Origin: Lewinellaceae bacterium
Lineage (GTDB): Bacteria > Bacteroidota > Bacteroidia > Chitinophagales > Saprospiraceae
Direction of reading: 5' to 3'
DNA length: 64,000 bases
NCBI GenBank assembly: GCA_020636405.1
Contig: JACJXW010000012.1
Coordinates: 28,191 to 92,190, forward strand
The translations under genes were made by a program, and so were the position numbers. Under the pieces are notes generated by a model. That model did no database searches, was not told the origin of the DNA, and worked only from the letters and a program-made list of their open reading frames with translations. Numbering within the stretch: the first letter of the stretch is position 1; every line of letters starts with the position of its first letter. This document shows positions 18,338 to 27,039 of this stretch, piece after piece.

Positions 18338-18856
18338 CTAGCGGGCAAAACGCCGGGCAATTTCCAAAGCGTCTTCCTTAAGGCCGGAAATTTTCTCGGT
18401 AACTTCCCCGGCCACCAGGATCAGGTAACTCAGCCTATCGTTAATAGAAACTCTGGACAGGTAGGCGCGAATGTCCTTCCCATTGAATTCTCCCCTTGCC
18501 TCTATTCCGATAATAGAGGAACTCGCCTGTTCAATAGCGGGGCGGGTGGAAACCAGGAAAAGGCCCAGGTCGCCTTCCGCAATTATGGTAGGGATTGTTT
18601 TTTCCGATGTGGGGAAGCGCTCTACCAGCAGGAGGTTACGGCCATCGGCCGAACTGCCGATCCAGGTTTTTCCGTTGGACTGGCTGATCCGATAGCCTTT
18701 CGGCAGCGTGGTATAGGAACCCGTGTAAGCATCAAAAATAGCCGGAGCGCCGATCTTACTAACGGGCAGGTTAACCATAGGTGTCTGATCCGAACTGGCT
18801 TCAGGACTCTGATCATTCTGTTTTTCTGCTGAAATGGCTTTGATTGCGGTTTTCAT
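18338..18856 (-). CDS. Unknown protein downstream of the ferredoxin-cyclase-globin gene
   Basis: I do not recognise this 172-residue protein. It has no signal peptide and no membrane helix. Residues 1-28 are polar and probably disordered; from about 33 on it looks like one compact alpha/beta domain with alternating strands (YRISQSNGKTWIGSS, LGLFLVST, LSYLILVAGEV) and a C-terminal helix ending ALEIARRFAR. A PsbP/Mog1-like fold is a guess from this pattern only. It follows the cyclase gene by 46 bp on the same strand and precedes a strong stem-loop, so it is probably the last gene of that operon and could be an effector or regulator. Confidence 0.7.
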   Translation of the reverse strand: MKTAIKAISAEKQNDQSPEASSDQTPMVNLPVSKIGAPAIFDAYTGSYTTLPKGYRISQSNGKTWIGSSADGRNLLLVERFPTSEKTIPTIIAEGDLGLFLVSTRPAIEQASSSIIGIEARGEFNGKDIRAYLSRVSINDRLSYLILVAGEVTEKISGLKEDALEIARRFAR

Positions 18857-18902
18857 GGTAAAAGGTTTAAGGATTTGCTAATGAAAAAGGGTAGGTGTTC
18901 TC

Positions 18903-20330
18903 TCATAGGGCATTGGTTGATTTTGGTGCATGCCCGGAACGGCCTTTCTCTGATGCACCTTGTTTCATGAACTTGAACGCCAGGTCGAACGTCCGTTCCC
19001 ACGCCAGCCGGAGCCTGGGCGTGTAATCTTTTCCCAGCCGGGATTCCAGCGTATCGCCCAATACCTTGCGTACCAGGACATAGTGTGCTTCACTCACCCC
19101 ATAGTGGGTATGGCGGCGGCCCAGTTCACGAAACCCCAGAGCCACGTTCTTCGGGCGGCTGAGGGCATAGATGGCGCCTTTGAGCATGTGCCCCATGAGA
19201 TAGCCCTGACGGCCTATGTTCCCTTTGAACATATGCCTGGCTTCCGGTGCCTCGACAAAAAGGCGGCTGTAGAACTCATTCGCAAAAGCACCTTCATCGC
19301 TGAAAAGCGCGCCGGTCGTTTTTTGCACCAGGAAGAGGTCGTCTTCTTTCTCAAAGGCCGTTACTTCGTACAATTGTGTGACAGCCCCCTTTCCTTTCAG
19401 CTGCACCTTCTCAACCTTACCGACCTTCACGGTACCCCGTGGCAATTGACATAGGAAATTATCGGTCGTCAGGATGGTGGTTTGCAGTTCTTTGTTGGCC
19501 GACTGAACCCGGCTGGCCACATTGGCCGCGTCGCCGATGATGCCGAACTGCTGGTGGCTGGGATGCCCTACCTTGCCTACGATCACCGGCCCGAAATGAA
19601 CACCGATACCCACATCTATGCGGATCCCAAACTCTTCCTGAATATCTCTGTTCAAAACCTCCAGGGCTGCTTTCATGCCAAGGGCGGCCCTCATGGCAGC
19701 CATGCAATTGTGGGCATCATCCGAACTTTCAAGCCCGAATACGCCCACGATCTCGTCACCGACGTATTGGTAAATGATCCCGTTGTTCATCAGGATGGGC
19801 TCTCCCAGCGCTGAGAAAAAACGGTTCAGGATGTGAACGACATCATAGGCCATATTGCCCTCCACAAAGGGCGTGAAATTGCGCATATCGCAAAAGAGAA
19901 TAGCCAGCTGCTTTTCTTCTCCCTTGCCGGATTTGATCATTTCTTCCTGCAGGCGGCTGATCTCCGAGAAGGTCTTGATCTGCCGTTCCAGCTTTACCGG
20001 CCCTTTGACCCGGGCCTGGCAAGCCAGGCGAACAGATGGGTCCCATCCCCGGCGCAGGGCCATGCGGTTCTCCAGTTCATTCCTGGGCGTCACATTCTGG
20101 AGGCCCTCAAGTATCTTCACTCTGCAGGTCGTACACCGTCCATGCCCCCCACATTCCTGCATGTGCGGGATCCGATTCTCCACGGCAGCTTGCAGCAGGG
20201 TCGTATCGGGGTTTTCGATCGAGATCGTTTGCCCCAGAGAAGTGTATTCTACTTTGCAAGGCCGAAAAGGAGCACATCCGGCAATATCTTCAGAACTCCC
20301 TGCAGAAAAGAAATTGGTATTGGCCTCCAT
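18903..20330 (-). CDS. Ferredoxin-nucleotide cyclase-globin fusion
   Basis: Three domains are visible in 475 residues. (1) A plant-type [2Fe-2S] ferredoxin domain, about 25-118, with C60-x5-C66-x2-C69 and C104. (2) A class III nucleotidyl cyclase, about 138-325, with metal ligands D148 (FCDMRNFT) and D192 (YQYVGDEIVGVF), and transition-state residues N270 and R274 (GDAANVASR). (3) A globin-like domain, about 330-453, containing FANEFYSRLF, a GRQGYL segment and RRHTHYGVSEAHYVLV; H407 aligns with the proximal haem histidine of bacterial haemoglobins (VKHCQAGVAAAHY type). No membrane helix is present, so it is cytosolic. Inference: cyclic nucleotide synthesis is gated by cluster redox state and by O2, NO or CO at haem. 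The purine-specificity lysine is replaced by Q188. Confidence 0.92.
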   Translation of the reverse strand: MEANTNFFSAGSSEDIAGCAPFRPCKVEYTSLGQTISIENPDTTLLQAAVENRIPHMQECGGHGRCTTCRVKILEGLQNVTPRNELENRMALRRGWDPSVRLACQARVKGPVKLERQIKTFSEISRLQEEMIKSGKGEEKQLAILFCDMRNFTPFVEGNMAYDVVHILNRFFSALGEPILMNNGIIYQYVGDEIVGVFGLESSDDAHNCMAAMRAALGMKAALEVLNRDIQEEFGIRIDVGIGVHFGPVIVGKVGHPSHQQFGIIGDAANVASRVQSANKELQTTILTTDNFLCQLPRGTVKVGKVEKVQLKGKGAVTQLYEVTAFEKEDDLFLVQKTTGALFSDEGAFANEFYSRLFVEAPEARHMFKGNIGRQGYLMGHMLKGAIYALSRPKNVALGFRELGRRHTHYGVSEAHYVLVRKVLGDTLESRLGKDYTPRLRLAWERTFDLAFKFMKQGASEKGRSGHAPKSTNAL

Positions 20331-20441
20331 GATTTGAACTATTTGGTAAAAGGTGTTAGGAAAAGTTGTCGTTTATTTTCATCCAAGTTGAGTCTACTTG
20401 AGCATAATACAAAGGGCAGTTGTGTGATCTGCTCACTTCAG

Positions 20442-21314
20442 TTAGCCGGAATGGATTTTTATTGATTTCTTCCGGCTGGAATGACTTTGCTGAAAAGGCT
20501 CTCTTCCCTGCATCCACAGAACGAGCTCCCGCCAAAGGGTGTCTTTCCATTTCTTATGGTAAAAAGGATAATGCCTTCCAGGGCCCGAGGAGGACAGATA
20601 CCATTCAGAATGGTGCGCATTAGTGAACTGTCCCAAAAGTGCCTTCACCGCCCGGGGCGTTGTGAAAGGGGTTTCGAAAAAGTTGACGGAAAGGACCGGG
20701 ACCTGGAGTTTCTGATAGTTGTTGTTGGAATAACGATGGAAAAGCCCATTAGGATACCTGCTCCACGACAACCACTCGCTGAATACGCCGAAGGGGATGC
20801 CGCGGTTCAGGCACAACGATACTCCGGGTATCCAACGGCAGGCGGCCTCGTAAACATAAGCCCAAAACAGGCGCAGGCGGCCGTGCCGGCCAGCGAGGGA
20901 CCAGGAACTCAGAGACGCATCGACCAGGGCCAGCCGGCTGAAGAACGTGCAGGCCGGAGCCAGGCAAACGGCCTCTCCGCTTATTCCATGTGCCAGCCCC
21001 ACCAGTTCATTGCCGGGAAACTGATTTTTAGCGTTAAGGATGATGGTATCCAGGTCGATCGACACCCACTGGTGCAGGGTCGCTTCTTTATGATTGCCCG
21101 CCTTTTTGCGTGATCGGCCCACCCCACGGTAGTCAAAGGTATATACGAAGTAGCCTTCTTCGCAAAGGAAGTTGGCGAGGCCGGAATAATGCTTGGCCCG
21201 GCGCCCCATGCCCGGAGCAATGATAACGGTGGTATAGTTGGATGAATCGGGGATGTATCTGGTTGCGGCCAGTTCCGTTCCATCCCGGGCCTTGAGCACA
21301 ATTTTTTCTTTCAT
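20442..21314 (-). CDS. Alpha/beta hydrolase-fold protein (COG4757-like) without the nucleophile serine
   Basis: The 290-residue protein follows the COG4757 pattern: ARDGTELAATRY at the start, APGMG, YDYRGVGRS, a nucleophile-elbow region, and a C-terminal histidine in GRHYPFYHKKWKDTLW. At the elbow, where the family has GHSxGG, this protein reads AHGISG: the serine position is glycine and a serine appears two residues later. Ordinary serine-hydrolase chemistry is therefore doubtful; it may be a non-catalytic binding protein or use a shifted nucleophile. It lies 111 bp upstream of the ferredoxin-cyclase-globin gene on the same strand, so a shared operon is likely. Confidence 0.82.
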   Translation of the reverse strand: MKEKIVLKARDGTELAATRYIPDSSNYTTVIIAPGMGRRAKHYSGLANFLCEEGYFVYTFDYRGVGRSRKKAGNHKEATLHQWVSIDLDTIILNAKNQFPGNELVGLAHGISGEAVCLAPACTFFSRLALVDASLSSWSLAGRHGRLRLFWAYVYEAACRWIPGVSLCLNRGIPFGVFSEWLSWSRYPNGLFHRYSNNNYQKLQVPVLSVNFFETPFTTPRAVKALLGQFTNAHHSEWYLSSSGPGRHYPFYHKKWKDTLWRELVLWMQGREPFQQSHSSRKKSIKIHSG

Positions 21315-21534
21315 CTGCTGTATTTTCCATCCAAGATGCAGGGTCTTTAGCTGGAAAAACAGGGCAGATGATTGGAGCCACGGGTTGAGTGAGCGGGAGT
21401 TGAAGCTGGTTGAATTTCGCGGCGGCGGAGCGAGCTCCGCAGGTTTCTTGTTTCTAGGTTTCTAGCCCTACGGAGCCCTCCACAACGAGAACTTCAGAAA
21501 TCCCAGAAACCCAAAAACCCAGTACGCTCCTCTT
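21315..21534. other. Intergenic region with short repeats and a hairpin
   Basis: There is no gene here. GCGGAG-CGAG-CTCCGC at 21425-21440 is a perfect 6-bp hairpin that could end the response-regulator transcript on the minus strand. The stretch 21441-21525 carries GAAAC-rich words in both orientations, including CCAGAAACCCA at 21503-21513, which recurs at 28273-28283. Confidence 0.4.
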
Positions 21535-22293
21535 CTACTGTAGCCGCTCCAGCAATTCATCCTTCCGGGATTTGGATACCGGGATCTTCATCTGGTTCTC
21601 CATGATGATATACCCTCCGTCGCTTCGGATGTACTCTTTCACTTTAGATAAGTTGATCAGGTGAGAATTGTGGGGGCGGTAAAAATTACAAGGCGTTAGC
21701 AGGTCTTCGAATTCCTTCAGCGTTTTGGAGATCAGCTTTTTCCTGCCGCTGGCCAGGAAGATCATCGTGTAGTTGCTGTCGGACGAACAGAGGACGATCT
21801 CCTGCGGGTCAACAAACTCGATACTTTCGCGAGTGGCAAGAGCAACCTTCCCGATCCTTCCTTCGTGTTCGGCCCCTATATTCTCCATGAGGCCCTGAAA
21901 CTGCCCTTCGCGCAGGCCAGGGGTAGTAGCCCGCTTGCGTACGAACTTCTCTATTGCCTCTTTAAGGTCTTTGTTTTGTACCGGTTTCAGCAGGTAGTCG
22001 AGGGCGCTGGCCTTGATGGCCTGGATGCCGAACTGATCATATGCAGTGGCAAAAATAACATCGAAAGGTAAGTCAGGGCCCATTTCTTCCAATACGTCAA
22101 ACCCATTCAACATAGGCATCTGAATGTCGAGGAACAAAAGGTCGGGAGGGTCCTTCTTCAGGTGTTCTATCCCTTTTTGAGGGTCGTCGAACGTTGCGAC
22201 AACCTCTACTTCCGGACAATAGTTCTCCAGTTTCCACCGCAGGGTTTCGATGCTGTGCATTTCGTCGTCCAGGATTACGGCTTTGATCTTCAT
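21535..22293 (-). CDS. LytTR-family response regulator
   Basis: In this 252-residue protein the receiver domain (1-120) has the acidic pair D9-D10, phospho-acceptor D56 (LLFLDIQMP) and the conserved lysine in LLKPVQNKDL. A LytTR DNA-binding domain follows (about 150-250), with FYRPHNSHLINLSKVKEY and a final KIPVSKSRKDELLERL. It acts in the cytoplasm and binds direct-repeat promoter sites. Its partner is the sensor kinase 13 bp upstream in the same transcript. Confidence 0.95.
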   Translation of the reverse strand: MKIKAVILDDEMHSIETLRWKLENYCPEVEVVATFDDPQKGIEHLKKDPPDLLFLDIQMPMLNGFDVLEEMGPDLPFDVIFATAYDQFGIQAIKASALDYLLKPVQNKDLKEAIEKFVRKRATTPGLREGQFQGLMENIGAEHEGRIGKVALATRESIEFVDPQEIVLCSSDSNYTMIFLASGRKKLISKTLKEFEDLLTPCNFYRPHNSHLINLSKVKEYIRSDGGYIIMENQMKIPVSKSRKDELLERLQ

Positions 22294-22306
22294 GATGTTA
22301 GGTGTT

Positions 22307-25300
22307 TTATACCGGGATGCACAACTCCACCCTTGTTCCCAAAGGGTTTTGCTGCTTATCCTTCAGGTCGATGACCTGTACGCTGGTATTTGAATTGTAC
22401 AATTTATTAATGATATCGATCCGGTCTCTGGTAATGCGCATACCATAGGATTGCTGCCCGCGAAGGGGCCGGCGCGCCTTGATCTCCCGGGCCTTCTCTC
22501 TGCCGATACCATTGTCTTCAATGACGCATTTCAGGTAACCATTTTCCCTGCATACGGAAAAGACCACCTTGCCCAGGCTCTTATCTTCCTTGTGCATCAG
22601 GCCGTGCCAGATGGCGTTTTCGACATACGGCTGAATGAGCATGGGCGGTATATCCACCAAAGAGGGGTCCACATTTTCATCGACCCGGATCTCATACGTG
22701 AATTTATCGCGAAAACGGAGGTTCTCCATCTGCAGGTACAACTCAATGGCTTCCAGCTCATCCTTCAGGCTGACGTAATTAGTGCGGGAATTCTGCAGGA
22801 TCAGCCGAATGAGCCGGGCAAAATTATTGAGGTATTCGGAGGCTTTCCGGGTTTCATTTTTAATGATAAAACTATCGATGGAATTCAGGCTGTTGAAAAG
22901 AAAATGAGGGTTCATCTGAGCTCTGAGGGCCGACATTTCCACATCCGCCAGGCACTTTTCGAATTCCGCCTTGAGCTTTTCCTCTTTTCGGATCTGGCCT
23001 ACGCGGTAGCGGTACAGCCGGTAACCCAAAAGTGCAGCCAATGCCAGTGCGCCAACGATGGCCCACCACCGTTTCCACCAGGGGGTGGCAATAAAGACCG
23101 GCAGTTCGTAAAGCGTTTCGTTCCAAACCCCCTCATTGTTGGCTGCTTGAAGCTGAAAGACATACTCCCCGCTGGGCACATTGGTGTAATTGGCATTTCG
23201 CCGCCCTTTTGCCATGATCCAATGTTCATCAAAACCTTTCAACCGGTAACGGAACCGGTTTTGCTTACCGAACGTGTATCCCTTGGCTGAAAAATCAAAG
23301 GAAAAGAAGTTTTGCCAGTGCCTGAGTGTAAGGCTGTGAAGGTTTGGGGCGGCAACTGGTCCGCTGTAGGCCTCTTCGAGAATGTCGATACCGGTAAGGT
23401 AGGGTTGGGGCGCTTCCTGATTGTAGCGCAACTCATCCGGCTCGGCAAGAGTGATCTGACGCTTCCCTCCAAAGGCAAAAGCCCCCGATGAGAGGATCTC
23501 AAAAGTCGAGTAATTGGAATTGTCTCCGCCGTATTTGAAATCGTACTGCGTTACGCTCAGGTCTTCTGCGCTGACATGGGCCAGGGCTTTTTCCCCCCAT
23601 CCCCAGATATCGCCCTTAGGGTCAATTCTCAACTCCCAGATGTCTTTCACGTAGATATTGGGGAGTTGGTTCATGTCCATTTTCCAGGCCAATCCTTTTT
23701 CCGGATGGGCAACCTCGGCATAACCGATGAGGCCATCTGTGGAATTCATCCACACCCTGCCTTTATGGTCTTCAACCAGGTTGTTGATATGTAAAAAACA
23801 CCGATCCGGCTGCTGGGAATAATTAACCTCGATGAAAGAATCCTGCCTGGAAAGGTAAACGCCAAAGCCCTGCTCTCTCTTGAACCATATATTGCTCCGG
23901 CTGTCTTCCATGGGGTAATTAAAACTCATGGACAGCAAGTTGGGGCCTTTCGACCTGATCTCCTCCCGGAAAACGCGCCAGCGCTTGGTTTGAGGGTCCC
24001 ACCGGCAGATGCCTTCATCAAAAGTTGCTACCCATAACCGCCCTTGGGAGTCCCACAATAAACGTTGAAAACGCCTGAGCTTTACAGGCGGAAGGGATGG
24101 GAAAGGGCGGAAAGTCCTCGTGTTGGGGTTGTAAAGCAGAATACCTCCAAAATAGCATAACGTCAGCTCTCCTTCAGGGCTCCAGGCTACATGACGAGTG
24201 TGCAACTGGGCACCTTCACCCAGGAGCGCGTCCGGGGCCTTGGAGAGGCTCCAATCCCGGCTCTCCTGGTTGTAATGGAGGACCCCCGGTGTTCCTCTGG
24301 GCGCAATGATCAGCTCATTGGGAGATTTCCACTCGACGATGTTGAATACCAAGCCGGCGCCAGCGCCATTCAGATGCTTGAAGGAAAAAACGTCAAATTG
24401 CTGCAGCAAAGGGTCAAAAACAAAAACGCCCTCACCGGACTTGGCCCACGCCCGGTGTTGTTCATCGATAAACTCTACTCCATAGATCTGCTCTTCGCTG
24501 TTTAGCTTATAGAAGGTGACTTCTTTTTTGCCGGAGTGATAAAGGGCCAGGCCCGAACCGGTCGTAATCCAAAACTCTTCATCACTTTTTTCTACCATAT
24601 TGTTCATTCCGGTAAGTAAAACCTTCTCTGAGGGATGGCCTCTGACGTCCATCAGCTTCACAAAACGCCGGCCGGGGTTGAAGACAAATACCCCTCCGCC
24701 CCAGTTTCCGGTATACACCAGGCCATCGCTGTGGTGGTACATGTTCTTAAAAACATTGCCCCATCGCTTCTCGATTGGAATTTCCAGATTAAACGCCAGC
24801 CATTCGAAAGTGTCGGCGTATTTGTTGACCTCCAATACCCCATGCGAAGTACCGGCCCAGATAATGGAGTCATTAAAGCGGTGCTGCTCCAGGCTGAGGA
24901 TGTTATGAATGCTCTTGGGTTCGGGAAAATACTTCGCCACCTCATTCTGATCACCCCGGTACATCTTAAAATCGTCTTTCTCCGGAAGGTAGCGGGCTAA
25001 ACCCCAGTACCGGGTACCCACCCACAGGGTTCCGTTTCTATCCTTCAGCAGGGAATGTATCTGCTGTCCATCTTCTCTCTGGAGTTTATCCAGTTTACCT
25101 TTTTCATTAAACTGATAATGAGTGAATTTTTCGGTGGCCAGATCCAAGCGGGAGAGCCCCACATGTGTGCCCACCCATATCTCATGGGTATCAACGGCCA
25201 TACAGAGCGTACGGTTGTCGATTATGGAATGGGGGTCCTCCGGATCGTGTTGATACACTTTAAACTGAGCGCCATCGAAACGACACAGGCCATCGGTGGT

Positions 25301-25477
25301 GCCAATCCAAACGAAACCGTCTTTTCCCTTTTTGATGAACCGGATAACGTTTCCCGGCAGGCCATCTTCCACGGTAAACTGCGCCCCTTTTTCAAATTTA
25401 AATTGCGCCTCACCCTTTGCTGCCGGAACAAGGAACATCCAAAAAGCCAACCCGCGCACAAGAGCTTTTCGACGCAT
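22307..25477 (-). CDS. LytS-type sensor histidine kinase with periplasmic beta-propellers
   Basis: The 1056-residue protein contains a signal peptide, about 12-14 two-component propeller repeats (residues 30-690, for example FVWIGTTDGLCRFDG), a Y_Y_Y domain (about 710-780) and one membrane helix (about 790-812). A short coiled region precedes a His_kinase (PF06580-type) module with H858 in QMNPHFLFNSLNS. The ATP-binding part has PYVENAIWHG and EDNGIGREKA. Such kinases sense extracytoplasmic ligands, often glycans or stress signals, and phosphorylate a LytTR regulator, here the next gene 13 bp downstream. The PLP decarboxylase gene ends 18 bp upstream on the same strand. Confidence 0.94.
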   Translation of the reverse strand: MRRKALVRGLAFWMFLVPAAKGEAQFKFEKGAQFTVEDGLPGNVIRFIKKGKDGFVWIGTTDGLCRFDGAQFKVYQHDPEDPHSIIDNRTLCMAVDTHEIWVGTHVGLSRLDLATEKFTHYQFNEKGKLDKLQREDGQQIHSLLKDRNGTLWVGTRYWGLARYLPEKDDFKMYRGDQNEVAKYFPEPKSIHNILSLEQHRFNDSIIWAGTSHGVLEVNKYADTFEWLAFNLEIPIEKRWGNVFKNMYHHSDGLVYTGNWGGGVFVFNPGRRFVKLMDVRGHPSEKVLLTGMNNMVEKSDEEFWITTGSGLALYHSGKKEVTFYKLNSEEQIYGVEFIDEQHRAWAKSGEGVFVFDPLLQQFDVFSFKHLNGAGAGLVFNIVEWKSPNELIIAPRGTPGVLHYNQESRDWSLSKAPDALLGEGAQLHTRHVAWSPEGELTLCYFGGILLYNPNTRTFRPFPSLPPVKLRRFQRLLWDSQGRLWVATFDEGICRWDPQTKRWRVFREEIRSKGPNLLSMSFNYPMEDSRSNIWFKREQGFGVYLSRQDSFIEVNYSQQPDRCFLHINNLVEDHKGRVWMNSTDGLIGYAEVAHPEKGLAWKMDMNQLPNIYVKDIWELRIDPKGDIWGWGEKALAHVSAEDLSVTQYDFKYGGDNSNYSTFEILSSGAFAFGGKRQITLAEPDELRYNQEAPQPYLTGIDILEEAYSGPVAAPNLHSLTLRHWQNFFSFDFSAKGYTFGKQNRFRYRLKGFDEHWIMAKGRRNANYTNVPSGEYVFQLQAANNEGVWNETLYELPVFIATPWWKRWWAIVGALALAALLGYRLYRYRVGQIRKEEKLKAEFEKCLADVEMSALRAQMNPHFLFNSLNSIDSFIIKNETRKASEYLNNFARLIRLILQNSRTNYVSLKDELEAIELYLQMENLRFRDKFTYEIRVDENVDPSLVDIPPMLIQPYVENAIWHGLMHKEDKSLGKVVFSVCRENGYLKCVIEDNGIGREKAREIKARRPLRGQQSYGMRITRDRIDIINKLYNSNTSVQVIDLKDKQQNPLGTRVELCIPV

Positions 25478-25495
25478 AATTGTCTGATAAATAGC

Positions 25496-26875
25496 TTAGA
25501 ACCCTACTAATTTAAAACTTTTTTCCTGCTTTGCAATGCGGGCCATCGCTTCCACGCATACCTCTACATCTTCCTCCGTAGTCGCCCAGGATGAAACGCT
25601 GATGCGCATCACGTGACGGCCATGCCAGGTAGTGCTGCCACACCAACAGGTGCCCTCCCGCTGTAGCTCCGCAATGACCCGGCGGGTCAGCTCATCGGTG
25701 CCAAAGGAGACCAGCACCTGGTTGAGGTTGACCTCATTGAGTACCTCGAAGCCGGCTCGTTTCAGTTTTTTGGCAAAAAGGGCGGCGTGGCGGCAGGAGC
25801 GTTCTATCAGCTCGGCTACTCCCGACCTGCCCAACGCATACAGCGCTGCCCAGGCCTCGGCCCCTCTTGCCCGCCTCGACATTTCCGGCGTGAAGGCATA
25901 GGGTTCCCGCTCTTCCTGGGGAGGAATATACGCGGCGTTGATCGACATAGCGGCCCTTAGGTTATGTGGATCCCGGCAGATGACTACGCCACTGTCATAC
26001 GGCACGTTGAGCCACTTGTGCAGGTCGGTCGCCCAGGAGTCGGCAAGATCATATCCTTTCAGTTGGCTCACCAACTGCGGTGAAGCGGCGCCCCAAAGGC
26101 CGAAGGCGCCATCGATGTGCACCCATGCGCCGCGGGCCCGCGCCATTTTCGCGATTTCATACAAGGGGTCTATAGCGCCGGAGTTGACATTACCCGCCTG
26201 CAGGCAAACAATGGTCATATCATCCAACGGAGGCAATTGATCCGGTAACATCTCTCCTTCGCTATTGATCGGCACCCGGATTACCCGTTCACTGCCAAAT
26301 CCTAACAAAGAAAGCGCTTTCAAAGGGCTGACATGGACTTCTTCGCCGACCACTACCTTTATCTCCGGAGCGCCGTAAAGCCCTTCCGCCTCAACATTCC
26401 ACCCCTTACGCTGCAACAGGGCATGGCGGGCTGCCGCCAGCCCACAGAAGTTGGCCATAGTAGCTCCGGTAACGAAGCCTACTCCCGCCTCCTGCGGCAG
26501 GCCCAGCACTTCCAGCAACCATTGGGCAGCTACTTCCTCAAGCTTAGCGGCCAGGGGAGAGGTAACCTTCAGCCCTGCGTTCTGGTCCCAGGCGGCCGCC
26601 ACCCAATTAGCAGCAACCGCCACGGGCAGGCTGCCACCGATGACAAAGCCGAAATACCGGCCGCCAGTATTGCCGACCGCCGCCGGAGAACCCACTTCAT
26701 CCAGCAATCGAATGACTTCTTCCGGATCCGTAGGGGCCTCAGGTAACTGGAAGCCCAATCGGCCCAGCTCTTTAATAGCGTTGGGAGCAGGAAAGGGCCG
26801 CCGTGCAGGCTGGCCTTCCAGGTAGTTGATGCTCTGCCGGGCAGCAAATTCCAATAAAGCTTTTGTTGATTCCAT
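25496..26875 (-). CDS. PLP-dependent group II decarboxylase-like protein
   Basis: The 459-residue fold-type I PLP enzyme resembles aromatic-amino-acid, glutamate and related decarboxylases. Visible motifs are GGRYFGFV near the N-terminus, VTGATMANFCGLAAARHAL, HVSPLKALSLLG, HIDGAFGLWG (the PLP-ring aspartate) and the Schiff-base lysine K287 in DLHKWLNVPYDSG. The substrate cannot be assigned by motif: decarboxylase, aldehyde synthase and sulfinoalanine activities all occur here. It is the first gene of a probable minus-strand operon with the sensor kinase and LytTR regulator (gaps of 18 and 13 bp). Confidence 0.9.
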   Translation of the reverse strand: MESTKALLEFAARQSINYLEGQPARRPFPAPNAIKELGRLGFQLPEAPTDPEEVIRLLDEVGSPAAVGNTGGRYFGFVIGGSLPVAVAANWVAAAWDQNAGLKVTSPLAAKLEEVAAQWLLEVLGLPQEAGVGFVTGATMANFCGLAAARHALLQRKGWNVEAEGLYGAPEIKVVVGEEVHVSPLKALSLLGFGSERVIRVPINSEGEMLPDQLPPLDDMTIVCLQAGNVNSGAIDPLYEIAKMARARGAWVHIDGAFGLWGAASPQLVSQLKGYDLADSWATDLHKWLNVPYDSGVVICRDPHNLRAAMSINAAYIPPQEEREPYAFTPEMSRRARGAEAWAALYALGRSGVAELIERSCRHAALFAKKLKRAGFEVLNEVNLNQVLVSFGTDELTRRVIAELQREGTCWCGSTTWHGRHVMRISVSSWATTEEDVEVCVEAMARIAKQEKSFKLVGF

Positions 26876-27002
26876 TTTTGCATTATCAATGATTCACTGG
26901 CAATGTAATATGCCTGCCCCATATAAGTGTTCCCTCTTTATCCTGTGGTTCACCTTATCTATTGAACAGCCGTTTTGCCTGAGTGAGGCCAATAAAAATT
27001 TC

Positions 27003-27010
27003 TACCTTTG
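27003..27010 (+). promoter_or_regulatory. Possible -7 element of the DUF819 gene
   Basis: TACCTTTG is a full match to TAnnTTTG and lies 29 bp before the ATG at 27040. The nearest TTTG-like -33 word (26974-26977) is 25 bp away, longer than usual, so the upstream element is weak. Confidence 0.4.
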
Positions 27011-27039
27011 AAAATACCGAAAACATACTCCTTTAAGAT

